From Candidatus Bathyarchaeota archaeon (GTDB taxonomy: Archaea; Thermoproteota; Bathyarchaeia; 40CM-2-53-6), in the NCBI GenBank assembly GCA_005888735.1, contig VBBN01000034.1:690-64689 (forward strand): DNA of 64,000 nt. The letters are read 5' to 3'. Position numbers and translations under genes: made by a program. Positions 16,907 through 25,525 of this stretch are shown piece after piece. The notes below the pieces were generated by a model. It saw only the letters and a program-made list of their open reading frames with translations. It searched no databases and had not been told where the DNA came from. Positions within the stretch are counted from its first letter, which is position 1. Each line of letters starts with the position of its first letter.

Positions 16907-18490
16907 CTAGGATTTGTCTCCGTAAGTCACATTATACGAGATGCTGAGTGCGGTCGGCGCTTCGATCTTGAACCCGTCTCGGCCGTACCCGGTAACTAGC
17001 TGGGGCGTCAGTTGTTGCAGTTGCTCTACCGAACCGCCGCGGAGTTCAAGGCTTCCGTTGGTGCGGGTTACTAGGTGGGCCCTGTTCCTGAAATCCCACC
17101 AGTCGGCAAGCTCACCCAGAGTCATGACCTGACAGCCGGGATTCTGGGTAAGCAAATGTAGAAGTTTTTGGTACTCTTGCAGGTATTTGGGCTGGGCGAA
17201 TTCGTAGTCAGGATGGACCAACAACACGCAAACTCCCCCTATGCTAGCCACCCAGTTTGAGAGAGCTAGGAGGCGACCGGCCGCCTCGCCTGGAGTCATA
17301 CCCGCCACTCGAACAAGCTGATGGTCTTGAGGAAGCGAAACTGGTATCTCAACAACGCCGTCTATCTTGAAAGGAAAAACAGTTCCCACTCCGTGTGAAT
17401 GTAAGGACGTGGGTGAAAGAGGCTCCCAGCTGGGAGCTGACGAGTCGAACCTGAAGCCTGCTTCTGCAAGAGCTTGAATCAATTCCCTTCCATGTTGAAG
17501 TAGAGGAGAACGAAAACCTCTAACTTCTCCCATTGAGAGCTGTTCTAATCTGCTCTTACAGAGGCGTAATCGCCTCACTTTGTCCTCGAGCCCCAGTAGT
17601 ATCAGCCTTCCATCGTGTCTGGTATCATGGCCTCCAATTTCTCCATCCGGAGCCATGTGGTTGAAATCGCTAGCCGAGAGAGGATAGCGGTTGCTGGGAA
17701 CATTCCACGTCGCGCGTATGCCTTCAGCTCGCTCTATTCTTGCCAAGTTCGGCCAGCCGACGTCGAGCCCACGCCGAGTCTCCACGTCATGACTGACCGT
17801 GAGCACATGTGATATCCCGCGTTTCCAAAACCCAAGTCGGAGGACTGGGCCGCTTGAGACCACTAAGCTAGAGAGGAAAATTGTCCTGAGGCATTCGACG
17901 GGGCCGAGTTTCTCTTCCATTGGTTCGTTGGCGGTCGTGGTCGATCGAAAGGAACGGCTTCTGATGAAGGATGGGATTGTATTGTACGAGAGTGGAAGCT
18001 TGGTGGCTAGTCTGAACCTCAGGCTGGGAGGGTCTTCCAATCCCCCGTATAGCAATCTTCGATAGTCTGAGACGAGGTCGACTGAAAGAAGAAAGCAATT
18101 CGTACCCTCAAGGTGCGATAGAACGGTGTTGTCGCCATCATGTATCACACCTTCTAGTTTAGTTCCTGAGAACTCATATAGAGTAGTGTCAAGAAAAGTC
18201 TTGACGTCACGACTGTATGGTAGTCTAATCGATGTGTTACGCGAACTAACACTGACCCCGAGGGTGTCCGCTGTCCGCCGAAATCCTCCCTCCTCTAGAG
18301 ATGAAATGACCACCGTGACATCGTCGTCTAGATTGGGTAAGGGGTCCGTCGATACTATTACAGTGTTCTCTCCGGTTGTTACTTCAAGTGAGTACGGCAC
18401 CTTCCAAAAGTCGGCGTACTCTCTCAGAAGTGCAAGGCTGTCAGCTCGCTCGGACGCAAGGACTATTCTCGGCAGGACTACTGTTTCCAT
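16907..18490 (-). CDS. Polysaccharide deacetylase-like protein with an N-terminal extra domain
   Basis: Residues from about 230 to 460 form a NodB-type deacetylase fold: LTVSHDVETRRG holds the metal-binding Asp pair region, GGHDTRHDGR the HxxxH-like motif, FRSPLL the RxxP motif and LLVHPDYEF the last motif. Such enzymes remove N-acetyl groups from amino sugars. The first 220 residues are a separate mixed domain of unknown role, and the total is 527 residues. It sits four bases after the GT2 gene at 18494 and 26 bases before the next, within one operon. The substrate is probably the acetamido sugar of the same locus (inference). Confidence 0.78.
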   Translation of the reverse strand: METVVLPRIVLASERADSLALLREYADFWKVPYSLEVTTGENTVIVSTDPLPNLDDDVTVVISSLEEGGFRRTADTLGVSVSSRNTSIRLPYSRDVKTFLDTTLYEFSGTKLEGVIHDGDNTVLSHLEGTNCFLLSVDLVSDYRRLLYGGLEDPPSLRFRLATKLPLSYNTIPSFIRSRSFRSTTTANEPMEEKLGPVECLRTIFLSSLVVSSGPVLRLGFWKRGISHVLTVSHDVETRRGLDVGWPNLARIERAEGIRATWNVPSNRYPLSASDFNHMAPDGEIGGHDTRHDGRLILLGLEDKVRRLRLCKSRLEQLSMGEVRGFRSPLLQHGRELIQALAEAGFRFDSSAPSWEPLSPTSLHSHGVGTVFPFKIDGVVEIPVSLPQDHQLVRVAGMTPGEAAGRLLALSNWVASIGGVCVLLVHPDYEFAQPKYLQEYQKLLHLLTQNPGCQVMTLGELADWWDFRNRAHLVTRTNGSLELRGGSVEQLQQLTPQLVTGYGRDGFKIEAPTALSISYNVTYGDKS

Positions 18491-18493
18491 GAT

Positions 18494-19246
18494 TCACTTC
18501 TTTACCCCTAGCTTAAGCAGAAAAATTGGTCCGACAATCTGCCACCAGTCCTTGACCGGAGAAATATGAGAGTACTTTCTCTTGTAGATCGCAGAATAGT
18601 CCTTGGAGACCGGCCTCTCGCCAAACTTGTAACCGAGGGTTAGGACTTTGTAGTGCAAATAGTATTCTAGCTCATATCTGTTCAACCATGACTGCCACAC
18701 GTTAATGCTGGGATCTTTCAGGATTGAAGCTTTGTACGCCCGGAAGCCATTAGTGACTTCCGTGACTCTAGTCCCCGTGAGAAAAGTCCAGACGTAAGGG
18801 AAGAGTCGTGTAAATATGCTCCTCAGAAACGGGTTCTTCTCCCTCCTCCCGCCTGGTAGAAAGCGCGACCCTTGGACATAGTCGTAACCTTGTTCACGAA
18901 TAGGTGTCGTGAGGCGAGGAATCTCTGATGGGTTATCCTTTCCGTTTCCGGCCATTACAACTATCAGGCCAAGATCATTTGAAAGGGCATACTCGTAGCC
19001 TTGCCTAATCGCTCGCCCTATCCCCCCACGGATGGGATTCTGTATTATCTTTAGAGGGACTCTTATTTTCCGACTTGCTGCTTCGACCTCGGTGAGGGTT
19101 GAGGGTGCTGGGTCGTCTAGTACCAGACATATCTCATCAACATAACCGACTCGGAATTTCTCCAGCACGGGTCCGATGGTACCGGATTCTCCGTAGACCG
19201 GGATGATTGCGATTGACCGCAAGGGTTTGTCGTCTCGCGAAATCAT
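18494..19246 (-). CDS. Glycosyltransferase family 2, polyprenol-phosphate sugar synthase-like
   Basis: The 250-residue protein has the GT2 nucleotide-binding start IAIIPVYGESGTIGPVLEKF, a LVLDDPAPSTL segment in place of the usual VDDGS, and GRAIRQGYEYALSNDLGLIVVMAGNGKDNP, where dolichol-phosphate mannose synthases have a DxD region. TNGFRAYKASI matches the later conserved region of that group. No membrane helix is evident apart from a weak C-terminal hydrophobic stretch. It likely charges a lipid carrier or adds a sugar to one (inference). Confidence 0.82.
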   Translation of the reverse strand: MISRDDKPLRSIAIIPVYGESGTIGPVLEKFRVGYVDEICLVLDDPAPSTLTEVEAASRKIRVPLKIIQNPIRGGIGRAIRQGYEYALSNDLGLIVVMAGNGKDNPSEIPRLTTPIREQGYDYVQGSRFLPGGRREKNPFLRSIFTRLFPYVWTFLTGTRVTEVTNGFRAYKASILKDPSINVWQSWLNRYELEYYLHYKVLTLGYKFGERPVSKDYSAIYKRKYSHISPVKDWWQIVGPIFLLKLGVKK

Positions 19247-19271
19247 GGCGAGTACTTCCTAGAAATGATCC

Positions 19272-19733
19272 CTATGGCGTGGTCCTCTTGCCTATGATAC
19301 GAGCTGGATTGCCGGCCACAACGGCATCGTCAGGCACGTCTTTGGTTACTACTGAACCAGCCCCTACGAGGGCATTTTTTCCTATGATAATCCCCGGTCC
19401 AATGGTTGCTCCCGCGCCTATTGAGGCGTTTCTCCTAACTGTTGTGTGGAGCAGGGTCCAGTCGCCATGCGACCTAGGATACTTGTCGTTTGTGAACGTA
19501 ACGGAAGGAGCTATGAAGACGTCGTCTTCTATAGTAATTCCACTCGGTATGAAGACGAACGGTCGGATCTTGCAGTTGTCTCCAATGGTTACTCCTTCCT
19601 CAATGTATACGTAAGAATCGATCTTGGAGTTTTTTCCAATCCTACAACCGTACAGGTTAACCTGGTCGTAGATTCGAGAGGATTTGCTAATCTTTGAGTT
19701 TTTAATCACGGAGTACTTGGGGCGTTTGCTCAC
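19272..19733 (-). CDS. Hexapeptide-repeat N-acetyltransferase (WbpD/WlbB type)
   Basis: The 153-residue protein is a left-handed beta-helix acyltransferase: repeated I/V-G-x-x hexapeptides (YGCRIGKNSKIDSYVYIEEGVTIGDNC), then SIGAGATIGPGIIIGKNALVGAGSVVTKDVPDDAVVAGNPARIIG, the standard end. Relatives acetylate the 3-amino group of UDP-amino-sugar uronates using acetyl-CoA. Its start overlaps the end of the oxidoreductase gene by four bases, and with the aminotransferase upstream it makes the three-gene cassette used for acetamido-sugar synthesis. Confidence 0.87.
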   Translation of the reverse strand: MSKRPKYSVIKNSKISKSSRIYDQVNLYGCRIGKNSKIDSYVYIEEGVTIGDNCKIRPFVFIPSGITIEDDVFIAPSVTFTNDKYPRSHGDWTLLHTTVRRNASIGAGATIGPGIIIGKNALVGAGSVVTKDVPDDAVVAGNPARIIGKRTTP

Positions 19734-20740
19734 TTTGCCAGTATCTCCTCGCCCCGGGGAATCTGGAGCTGCATTGTCCGCTCGTTTCGGAGGGACTCGC
19801 GTGCAGCCTCCAGAATACTGACCACCCGGGCGCCCAAGACACCATCAGATAGGTTGGAGAAGGGCCTTGCGTCGCGGTTGTCCGCGATGCAGTCCACAAA
19901 ATGGTTGACCTCAGCCCTTAGGGTATTGCTCGGCACTATGGACAGGAGGCGCGGCTCAGAGCCATCAGGCCCTTGAATGGTACCTTTTTGCTCGGAGCAA
20001 TCCAGAAACGCCATTCCTTTGCTTCCGACAATTGTCACGTCTCTCCGTTTCTCTCGGTCCAGCCAGCTGACCTCTACCTGAGCCGCCAGTTCTCCTGCGT
20101 GTTCAGCAGTCATGAAGGCGACTTCTTCGTTATCCTTGGTTCTGTAGCCTTTCCCACGGCAGGTAATCTTGTTTGGCCAAATATCGAGTAGGTAATTGCA
20201 AATGTCGAACGGGTGAGGCGCGAGGTCTGTGATGACTTCCCTGTATCCTTGGGGTAGCATGAATCCCGTCCACCTGAACCTGAGGTAGTAAAGCTCTCCT
20301 AGCTCCCCGCTGGCGATAGCTTTCCTCATTTCCTTCACTCCGTTGTTGAACCTGTGGATGTGCCCAGTGCAGAGAACTAGGTGGTTTTCTTTGGCGAGCT
20401 TGACCAGGGAGTAGGCATCTTGAGATTTTAGCGTCAATGGTTTCTCTACCAGAACGTTCTTGCCGTGGCGGAGGAACGCTGAGGCCACCTCGAAGTGTGA
20501 CGCGTTTGGAGTGCAAATGTGAACAGCGTGGAGGTTCGGGTCGGTGAGGAGCGAGTGATAGTCAACTCTGTAGTCCAATGGTCCAAATTCCTGTTGACAC
20601 TGGGATAGCATTGTTGGCGAGTTGTCTACGACAGAATGAAGTTCGGCCCGCCCGCTGTTTCTCTGAACCTCGCGTATTTCCCGAATTACCTTCTTTCCCC
20701 AGTAGCCAGCTCCGATTACTGCTACGCGAACCGGGTTCAT
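19730..20740 (-). CDS. Gfo/Idh/MocA-family sugar oxidoreductase (WbpB/WlbA type)
   Basis: The 336-residue protein has an N-terminal Rossmann fold (VAVIGAGYWGKK), the family's EKP motif (VEKPLTL) and the downstream DLAPHPFDICNYLL segment with the catalytic-region His. In the Wbp/Wlb pathway this enzyme oxidises the 3-hydroxyl of UDP-GlcNAc uronate to give the 3-keto sugar. The neighbours on both sides code for the matching aminotransferase and acetyltransferase with one- to four-base overlaps, so the three are translated as a unit. The exact sugar cannot be read from sequence. Confidence 0.88.
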   Translation of the reverse strand: MNPVRVAVIGAGYWGKKVIREIREVQRNSGRAELHSVVDNSPTMLSQCQQEFGPLDYRVDYHSLLTDPNLHAVHICTPNASHFEVASAFLRHGKNVLVEKPLTLKSQDAYSLVKLAKENHLVLCTGHIHRFNNGVKEMRKAIASGELGELYYLRFRWTGFMLPQGYREVITDLAPHPFDICNYLLDIWPNKITCRGKGYRTKDNEEVAFMTAEHAGELAAQVEVSWLDREKRRDVTIVGSKGMAFLDCSEQKGTIQGPDGSEPRLLSIVPSNTLRAEVNHFVDCIADNRDARPFSNLSDGVLGARVVSILEAARESLRNERTMQLQIPRGEEILAK

Positions 20741-21837
20741 TATGAACCCTTAGCCTCCATATGAGCGGTGTCTCGGACGATCCGCACAACATCAAGAGCC
20801 TCTTCTTCTATTAGTTCAGTGTAGAGCGGGAGGCTTAGGACCTCTTGAGCTAGCTTCTCGCTGACGGGGAAGTCGCCTTCTTTGTAGCCGAATTTGTTCC
20901 TGTAGGGTCCTTGAAGGTGAATTGGCGTTGGGTAGTGAATTCCGGCTTCGACCCCGTTGGCTTCAAGCCGGCCCATCAAACGGTCTCGCAGTGGGCTTCG
21001 AATTACGAAAAGGTGGTAGACTGAGGTCTCTCCGCTTCGGGTCGCTGGAGGGAGTATAATCCCCTCAAGCCCTTCGAGCTCCTTTCTGTATAGGTTAGCT
21101 ATTGCTTGCCTCTTCCGATTCCATTCTGGGAGACGTTTCAGTTGTACTCGTCCAATGGCAGCATTGACAGTGTTTAGCCGTGAGGTGTATCCGATACGGG
21201 CCATGGTGTACTTGGTTGACCTTCCGCAGTCGCGAAAGCTCCTAGCCGCTTCGGCCAGCTCCTCGTTATTGGTCGTGATCATGCCTCCGTCTCCACAAAC
21301 CGTCATGTTCTTGCTAGTGTAAAACGAGAAACAGCCTGCCTCCCCAATCGAGCCTACCCGCTTCTCTTGGTACTCTGCCCCATGAGCCTGGCATGCGTCT
21401 TCTATGAGGGGAATGCCTCTCTCCTCGGCGATTTCCTCTAGGGGAGCCATTTTCGCAGGTGTCCCGTATAGGTGCACCGGAATTATGGCCCTGGTTCTGG
21501 GGGTCATACGCGGTTCGACCTTGCCCGGGTCGAGATTGAACTCTCCATCTTCAACGTCAGCGAATGTTGGCGTTGCTTCCGCATGAATGACGGCGTTGGA
21601 TGTTGCGAAAAAGGAGAATGGTGTTGTGAGAACTTCGTCTCCGTAGCCGATTCCGAGTGATTGGAGTGCTATCTGTAATGCTGTCGTTCCGGAGCCGGTG
21701 GAAATTGCAAACCGGGTTCCGCAGAAGCGTGCAAATTCTTCTTCGAACTTGAAGACGCTCTCGCCCAAGACAAGCTTTTCATTCTGTAGCGCTCGAACCG
21801 CTGCCTCAAGCATCTCGTTATCAACCACTGGCCTCAT
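20740..21837 (-). CDS. DegT/DnrJ/EryC1/StrS-family sugar aminotransferase (WbpE/WlbC type)
   Basis: This PLP enzyme adds an amino group to a keto sugar. The 365-residue protein shows GSGTTALQIAL, the PLP-contact EDACQAHGAEY, and SFYTSKNMTVCGDGGM with the cofactor-binding Lys. It is the first gene of the minus-strand run; the stop overlaps the oxidoreductase start by one base. Together the trio could make UDP-2,3-diacetamido sugars as in Pseudomonas and methanococcal N-glycans, but the UDP-GlcNAc dehydrogenase needed first is not in the window. Confidence 0.9.
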   Translation of the reverse strand: MRPVVDNEMLEAAVRALQNEKLVLGESVFKFEEEFARFCGTRFAISTGSGTTALQIALQSLGIGYGDEVLTTPFSFFATSNAVIHAEATPTFADVEDGEFNLDPGKVEPRMTPRTRAIIPVHLYGTPAKMAPLEEIAEERGIPLIEDACQAHGAEYQEKRVGSIGEAGCFSFYTSKNMTVCGDGGMITTNNEELAEAARSFRDCGRSTKYTMARIGYTSRLNTVNAAIGRVQLKRLPEWNRKRQAIANLYRKELEGLEGIILPPATRSGETSVYHLFVIRSPLRDRLMGRLEANGVEAGIHYPTPIHLQGPYRNKFGYKEGDFPVSEKLAQEVLSLPLYTELIEEEALDVVRIVRDTAHMEAKGS

Positions 21838-22149
21838 CAGAGGGATTCTGATTTTCCGCTTGAGAACGTGTGCGGGTTGGATTCCATTGCTCGGGCTCGT
21901 GCTGAGAAGCTTCTCTTGGTCCGTTTCGATTACCTTGGGAACAGATTTAGGCCGAGCGAGTTTTAACCCTTCCTAGTAAGAAAAGATAGTTTTCAACCGT
22001 CGGAATTACAATTCAACCCATGGATATATGACAGATTACGGAGTATTTCCGTGCGTGGAATTGGATAAATGCCGCAGTTTGGTATTGGTTCTTTGTACTA
22101 GAAAAAGTGAGCAGGTGTTGTGCTACTGTCTGGTCCGGTGGAGTGGATT
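21838..22149. other. Divergent intergenic region of the glycan locus
   Basis: No gene is visible. The region separates the minus-strand sugar cassette from the plus-strand kinase operon and must hold both promoters. A/T-rich stretches such as TGGATATATGAC near 22020 and TTGGATAAATG near 22060 are possible TATA boxes. Confidence 0.35.
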
Positions 22150-22202
22150 GCTTAGAGGAAGCTCTAAGCATGAGCTCAGGCAGCACGGATGTAGGTGATT
22201 GA
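22150..22202 (+). promoter_or_regulatory. Leader hairpin and short uORF before the nucleotidyltransferase operon
   Basis: GCTTAGAG (22150-22157) pairs perfectly with CTCTAAGC (22162-22169) around a GAAG tetraloop. An ATG at 22170 directly after it opens a 10-codon frame, MSSGSTDVGD, whose TGA (22200-22202) ends two bases before the ATG of the next gene. The arrangement could couple translation or sense ribosome passage. Confidence 0.35.
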
Positions 22203-22204
22203 GG

Positions 22205-23263
22205 ATGAGGGGAAGCTTCCTTGAGGACATAGGGGGAGTCAAGACTGCTCGCAAGGAGGCAGACTCGCTAGTTCTGACCGAGGCGATTCTCAAGAATAAG
22301 CCGATAAAGTCAGCAGGCTCATCGAGGCTTGTCAAGCTTGCCAAGAAAAACAAGGTTCTCCTCCGTGCGGCCGCGGTGTTGCAGCTTCCCGCGACTGAGA
22401 TGAGTGATGCTAAGAGGGGGGTGGACGAGGCAATGCGCTTGTACGATCTTATGAGTAATGCGTTTGAGACCCAGGGGTTGTCGTTTGCGATTATCAAAAC
22501 TTTTGATAGCATGCCCGATGTCGGGCATGATGTCGACTTTCTGGTTTCTTCGCCGAGGGAGATGGCTGCGGCAAAGTTTCTTCTGTTGGGCAAGTACAAG
22601 GCTGACCCTCAAGGGCGTACACACTGCGACAAACTTCTGGGGAAATTCAGTTGTTTTCTTCCCGGGTTCAAGCACGACTTCGAGCTTTACCCTACAATAA
22701 GCCAGCTGGGTGAGACGCACCTTGATCCTGCGCGGGTCATGAAGGACCGGCAAAAGGCCAAGGTCGAAGGGCGTGGAGTGTGGTTGACTTCCGACCCTGA
22801 CCGGGTTCTGATCAGGGTGATTCATGCCATGTTCAGACACAACTTTCTCAAGCTGTCAGACATTCTAGACTTTCTCGAGTTGACCCGGGGCGTTACTCCG
22901 AGAGAGGTGCTGGACAGAGTTGAGAATGCGCATATTCAAGAGGCGTTTCTGTTCTATTTGGCGTCCATTGGACGGTTTCTTTCGGCTTGCCAGTTTGAGA
23001 GTGCGCGGTTCGCCGAGATGTCTCACGCTGCTGAGAAGCGGTTTGGGGCTGACCGGTTAGGGCTCTTTAGGAGAGACAGGCTTGTGCTTCCTTACAGAAT
23101 TCCGACGATGGGACTGGTGATGCTGTTCTTGCTGAAGGGGGCGAGGGATGCTTCAAGCGGCAGGCGGAAGAGTGCTCTGAAATGCCTTGTCGCGCCACCG
23201 TTGATCGTAATCGACTTTGTCAGCGCGGCTTTCCGCTCGAGCGGTAGAGGGATGGTTTGGTGA
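22205..23263 (+). CDS. Putative nucleotidyltransferase-fold protein
   Basis: The 352-residue protein contains SFAIIKTFDSMPDVGHDVDFLV, which resembles the nucleotidyltransferase metal motif (an Asp-x-Asp after a strand and turn) of the uncharacterised NTase group found with glycan genes. The following parts are helical and Lys/Arg rich, and LDFLELTRG fits the second half of such domains. The ATG at 22205 is preceded at six bases by GGTGA; a TTG at 22199 is possible. It overlaps the next gene by four bases, so all three downstream genes are coupled. The substrate is unknown; transfer of a nucleotidyl or phosphoryl group to a glycan or lipid carrier is a guess. Confidence 0.6.
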   Translation: MRGSFLEDIGGVKTARKEADSLVLTEAILKNKPIKSAGSSRLVKLAKKNKVLLRAAAVLQLPATEMSDAKRGVDEAMRLYDLMSNAFETQGLSFAIIKTFDSMPDVGHDVDFLVSSPREMAAAKFLLLGKYKADPQGRTHCDKLLGKFSCFLPGFKHDFELYPTISQLGETHLDPARVMKDRQKAKVEGRGVWLTSDPDRVLIRVIHAMFRHNFLKLSDILDFLELTRGVTPREVLDRVENAHIQEAFLFYLASIGRFLSACQFESARFAEMSHAAEKRFGADRLGLFRRDRLVLPYRIPTMGLVMLFLLKGARDASSGRRKSALKCLVAPPLIVIDFVSAAFRSSGRGMVW

Positions 23264-23907
23264 GGAAGGTTCTAGTCACTCTTAGTGGTACTCATGGTAC
23301 GGGAAAGTCGACCAACGCTGGCCAGTGCTACTATCTCCTGAATCGTAAGGGGCTTCGTTTCTCGTACCTTGTCCACCAGGACATTCTGGATCCGTTCGGC
23401 TTCATCGTAAGGCGAGCTGCAAGGGTTCTGGGACTGTCGGAGAACGAACTTCAAAAGCGTAGGCCGGTGAGAGTTCTCTGGTCCCTATACCTTCTCCTAG
23501 TCTACCTTCCGATACTTGGGGGAGGAATTTTTCTCCGCAGGCTTCTCGGCAACAGCACTGTTTGCGACAGGTACATCTATGATACGATGGTTGGATTCCG
23601 TGATTACGGCGTGAATATTCCGGTGGAGGGTTTGTTGCTTCGACTGGTGCCAAGGCCGGACATTTCGTTTGTGCTTGAGGCGCCGGAGGAGCGGATTCTG
23701 TCCAACAGACCAGAGCATTCGGCTGAGTTCATTCGCAACGAGAAGCGTCTCTATGCACTAGTTGCCGAGCATTTCCATCTTTACAGGGTTAGCACAGCAG
23801 GCTCAAGGGCATCTGTCTGGTGGACGATCGTGGGCAAAGTAGAGTCGGTGATGGGCGGCAAGCCACAGGCGAGCCAGACCATGATGGCTGAGGCTGTTGT
23901 CCGATGA
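23260..23907 (+). CDS. Thymidylate-kinase-like P-loop kinase
   Basis: The 215-residue protein opens with VLVTLSGTHGTGKST (Walker A), has a hydrophobic insertion (VLWSLYLLLVYLPILGGGIFLRRLL), the DRY-type motif TVCDRYIYDTM and a lid-like NRPEHSAEF region. The insertion is in the same place as in the kinase at 14740, so the two form a pair of related enzymes in one locus. The start is a GTG overlapping the upstream stop (GTGA); a TTG three bases earlier is possible. It overlaps the phosphodiesterase start by four bases. The phosphate acceptor is unknown. Confidence 0.78.
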   Translation: MRKVLVTLSGTHGTGKSTNAGQCYYLLNRKGLRFSYLVHQDILDPFGFIVRRAARVLGLSENELQKRRPVRVLWSLYLLLVYLPILGGGIFLRRLLGNSTVCDRYIYDTMVGFRDYGVNIPVEGLLLRLVPRPDISFVLEAPEERILSNRPEHSAEFIRNEKRLYALVAEHFHLYRVSTAGSRASVWWTIVGKVESVMGGKPQASQTMMAEAVVR

Positions 23908-25478
23908 GAGCTCTTGTGATTGGTATCGATTCGGCTTCGCCATTTCTCATTACGAAATGGATGGACGACCTTCCCAACCTCGCATCGATTTTCTCTACGG
24001 GAGCTGGAGGGGTTTTACAATCTATTGTTCCCCCTGAGAGTGTTCCCGCCTGGCAGTGCTTCGCTACCGGAAAGAACCCTGCGAAAATTGGCAACTACGG
24101 CTTCAGCTATATCAGCAAAGACTTGCAACTGAAGCATGGGAAGACCACAGCCGAGATGGGATGCTTCTGGGACATCTGCTCCAGAGAAGGGATGAAGGTC
24201 GGCGTGTTCAATGTTCCAGGCACTTTTCCACCGTACCCTCTGAACGGCTTCATGATATCCGGCTTTCCTGTTCCTACAAGGAAGGTCTGGGCCTTCCCTG
24301 AGACGTTGATGAAACGGCTTGACAAGGCTGTCAATGGCTACGACATCGATGTTCCTCTGACAAAACCGACTGAGATGAAGGGGGGGGAAAAATCGTACCT
24401 TCCAATGGTCGAGAGGCTGCACAGAAAGACTCTCGACGCGGCCAAGTATCTTATCGGGTGGTACCGGCCTGACGTGTTTATGATGACTTTTCAAGGAATT
24501 GACTTGGTTCATCACGATTTTTGGCGGTACATGGGAGAGCCTGCGTCGCCTTACTCGAACGTTCTCCATGACTGGTATGTCCGGATGGACGAGGCTGTAG
24601 GAGAACTGCGTGCGCTAGCTGGGCCCGGTGCGAATTTGCTTGTCATGTCTGACCACGGCTCCGCCCCTGTCTCGTCAGCGCTCTTCATCAATAGGCTTCT
24701 CGAGGATAATGGTCTACTCAGGGTCAAGGGGCCGGTGAAACATAAGGGGGACATATACACTAGGCTGAGAAGGTTCATTCTGAAGAATCTCCCGCCGGGA
24801 ACGATTACGTCGATTTACAAGATTACGCCGAATTTTGTCGCTCACCGGCTCACTGCGAGCGCTGCGATAGAACGGACACTAACAGGGCTGATTGAGAATG
24901 TTGACTGGAACAATACGCTCGCCTTCTCCACTGGAGGACATCAGTGCCACTTCTACGTCAATGAGACAGTGGCGCGGAGGCTGGCGAACGGGTCGTCATC
25001 TGCGACTTCTGACGTGGTGAGGAAGATATGTGATTTGATGAGCCAGCTCGTGGACCCCCGGACCGGGGAGAAGCTTCGACCCATCTTCCACTTCAAAGAA
25101 GAGACTTTCAAGGGTCCATTTCAAGACGAAGCCCCAGACCTCTGTGTCGAGCTTTTTTCTGGGAACGAGAAGGTTCAGATCAATCCTAGAATTGGCGCGG
25201 AGAAGCTGTGGAGTTCTTCTCCTCATTTCTCGTCCATCCATACGCGTGATGGTTTCTGGGGGATGGCCGGCCCGGGGATACGTCGAGTGGGCAGGATGAA
25301 CGCTTACTTGTTAGACTTGGCCCCGACGTTACTGGCCCTGCTGGGTATTCGTGTCTCGACGGACTTTGACGGCGTTGCCCTTCGAGAGATTCTGGCGGAG
25401 GATAGCGAGCAAGATGTTGGGGCTGGGGATGTGCAGAGGGAAGCCCTCGCGTCCAGGCTAGCCGGGCCAAAGAATTAG
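23904..25478 (+). CDS. Alkaline-phosphatase-superfamily phosphodiesterase (type I nucleotide pyrophosphatase-like)
   Basis: The 524-residue protein has the metal-binding start VIGIDSASP, the nucleophile region PPESVPAWQCFATGKNPAKIGNYGF, FQGIDLVHHDFWRY, MSDHGSAP and a C-terminal His in the DGFWGMAGPG region, the motif order of type I phosphodiesterases. In place of the usual Thr nucleophile a Ser (ESVPAW) is present. Such enzymes cut phosphodiester or pyrophosphate bonds, or transfer phosphoglycosyl groups. There is no signal peptide, so it acts in the cytosol. It is the third gene of the overlapping operon. Confidence 0.82.
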   Translation: MRALVIGIDSASPFLITKWMDDLPNLASIFSTGAGGVLQSIVPPESVPAWQCFATGKNPAKIGNYGFSYISKDLQLKHGKTTAEMGCFWDICSREGMKVGVFNVPGTFPPYPLNGFMISGFPVPTRKVWAFPETLMKRLDKAVNGYDIDVPLTKPTEMKGGEKSYLPMVERLHRKTLDAAKYLIGWYRPDVFMMTFQGIDLVHHDFWRYMGEPASPYSNVLHDWYVRMDEAVGELRALAGPGANLLVMSDHGSAPVSSALFINRLLEDNGLLRVKGPVKHKGDIYTRLRRFILKNLPPGTITSIYKITPNFVAHRLTASAAIERTLTGLIENVDWNNTLAFSTGGHQCHFYVNETVARRLANGSSSATSDVVRKICDLMSQLVDPRTGEKLRPIFHFKEETFKGPFQDEAPDLCVELFSGNEKVQINPRIGAEKLWSSSPHFSSIHTRDGFWGMAGPGIRRVGRMNAYLLDLAPTLLALLGIRVSTDFDGVALREILAEDSEQDVGAGDVQREALASRLAGPKN

Positions 25479-25525
25479 ATAGTTTTCTGCGGAACGTCTC
25501 GCGGGGAAGGAGAGACCAGGGCTCG

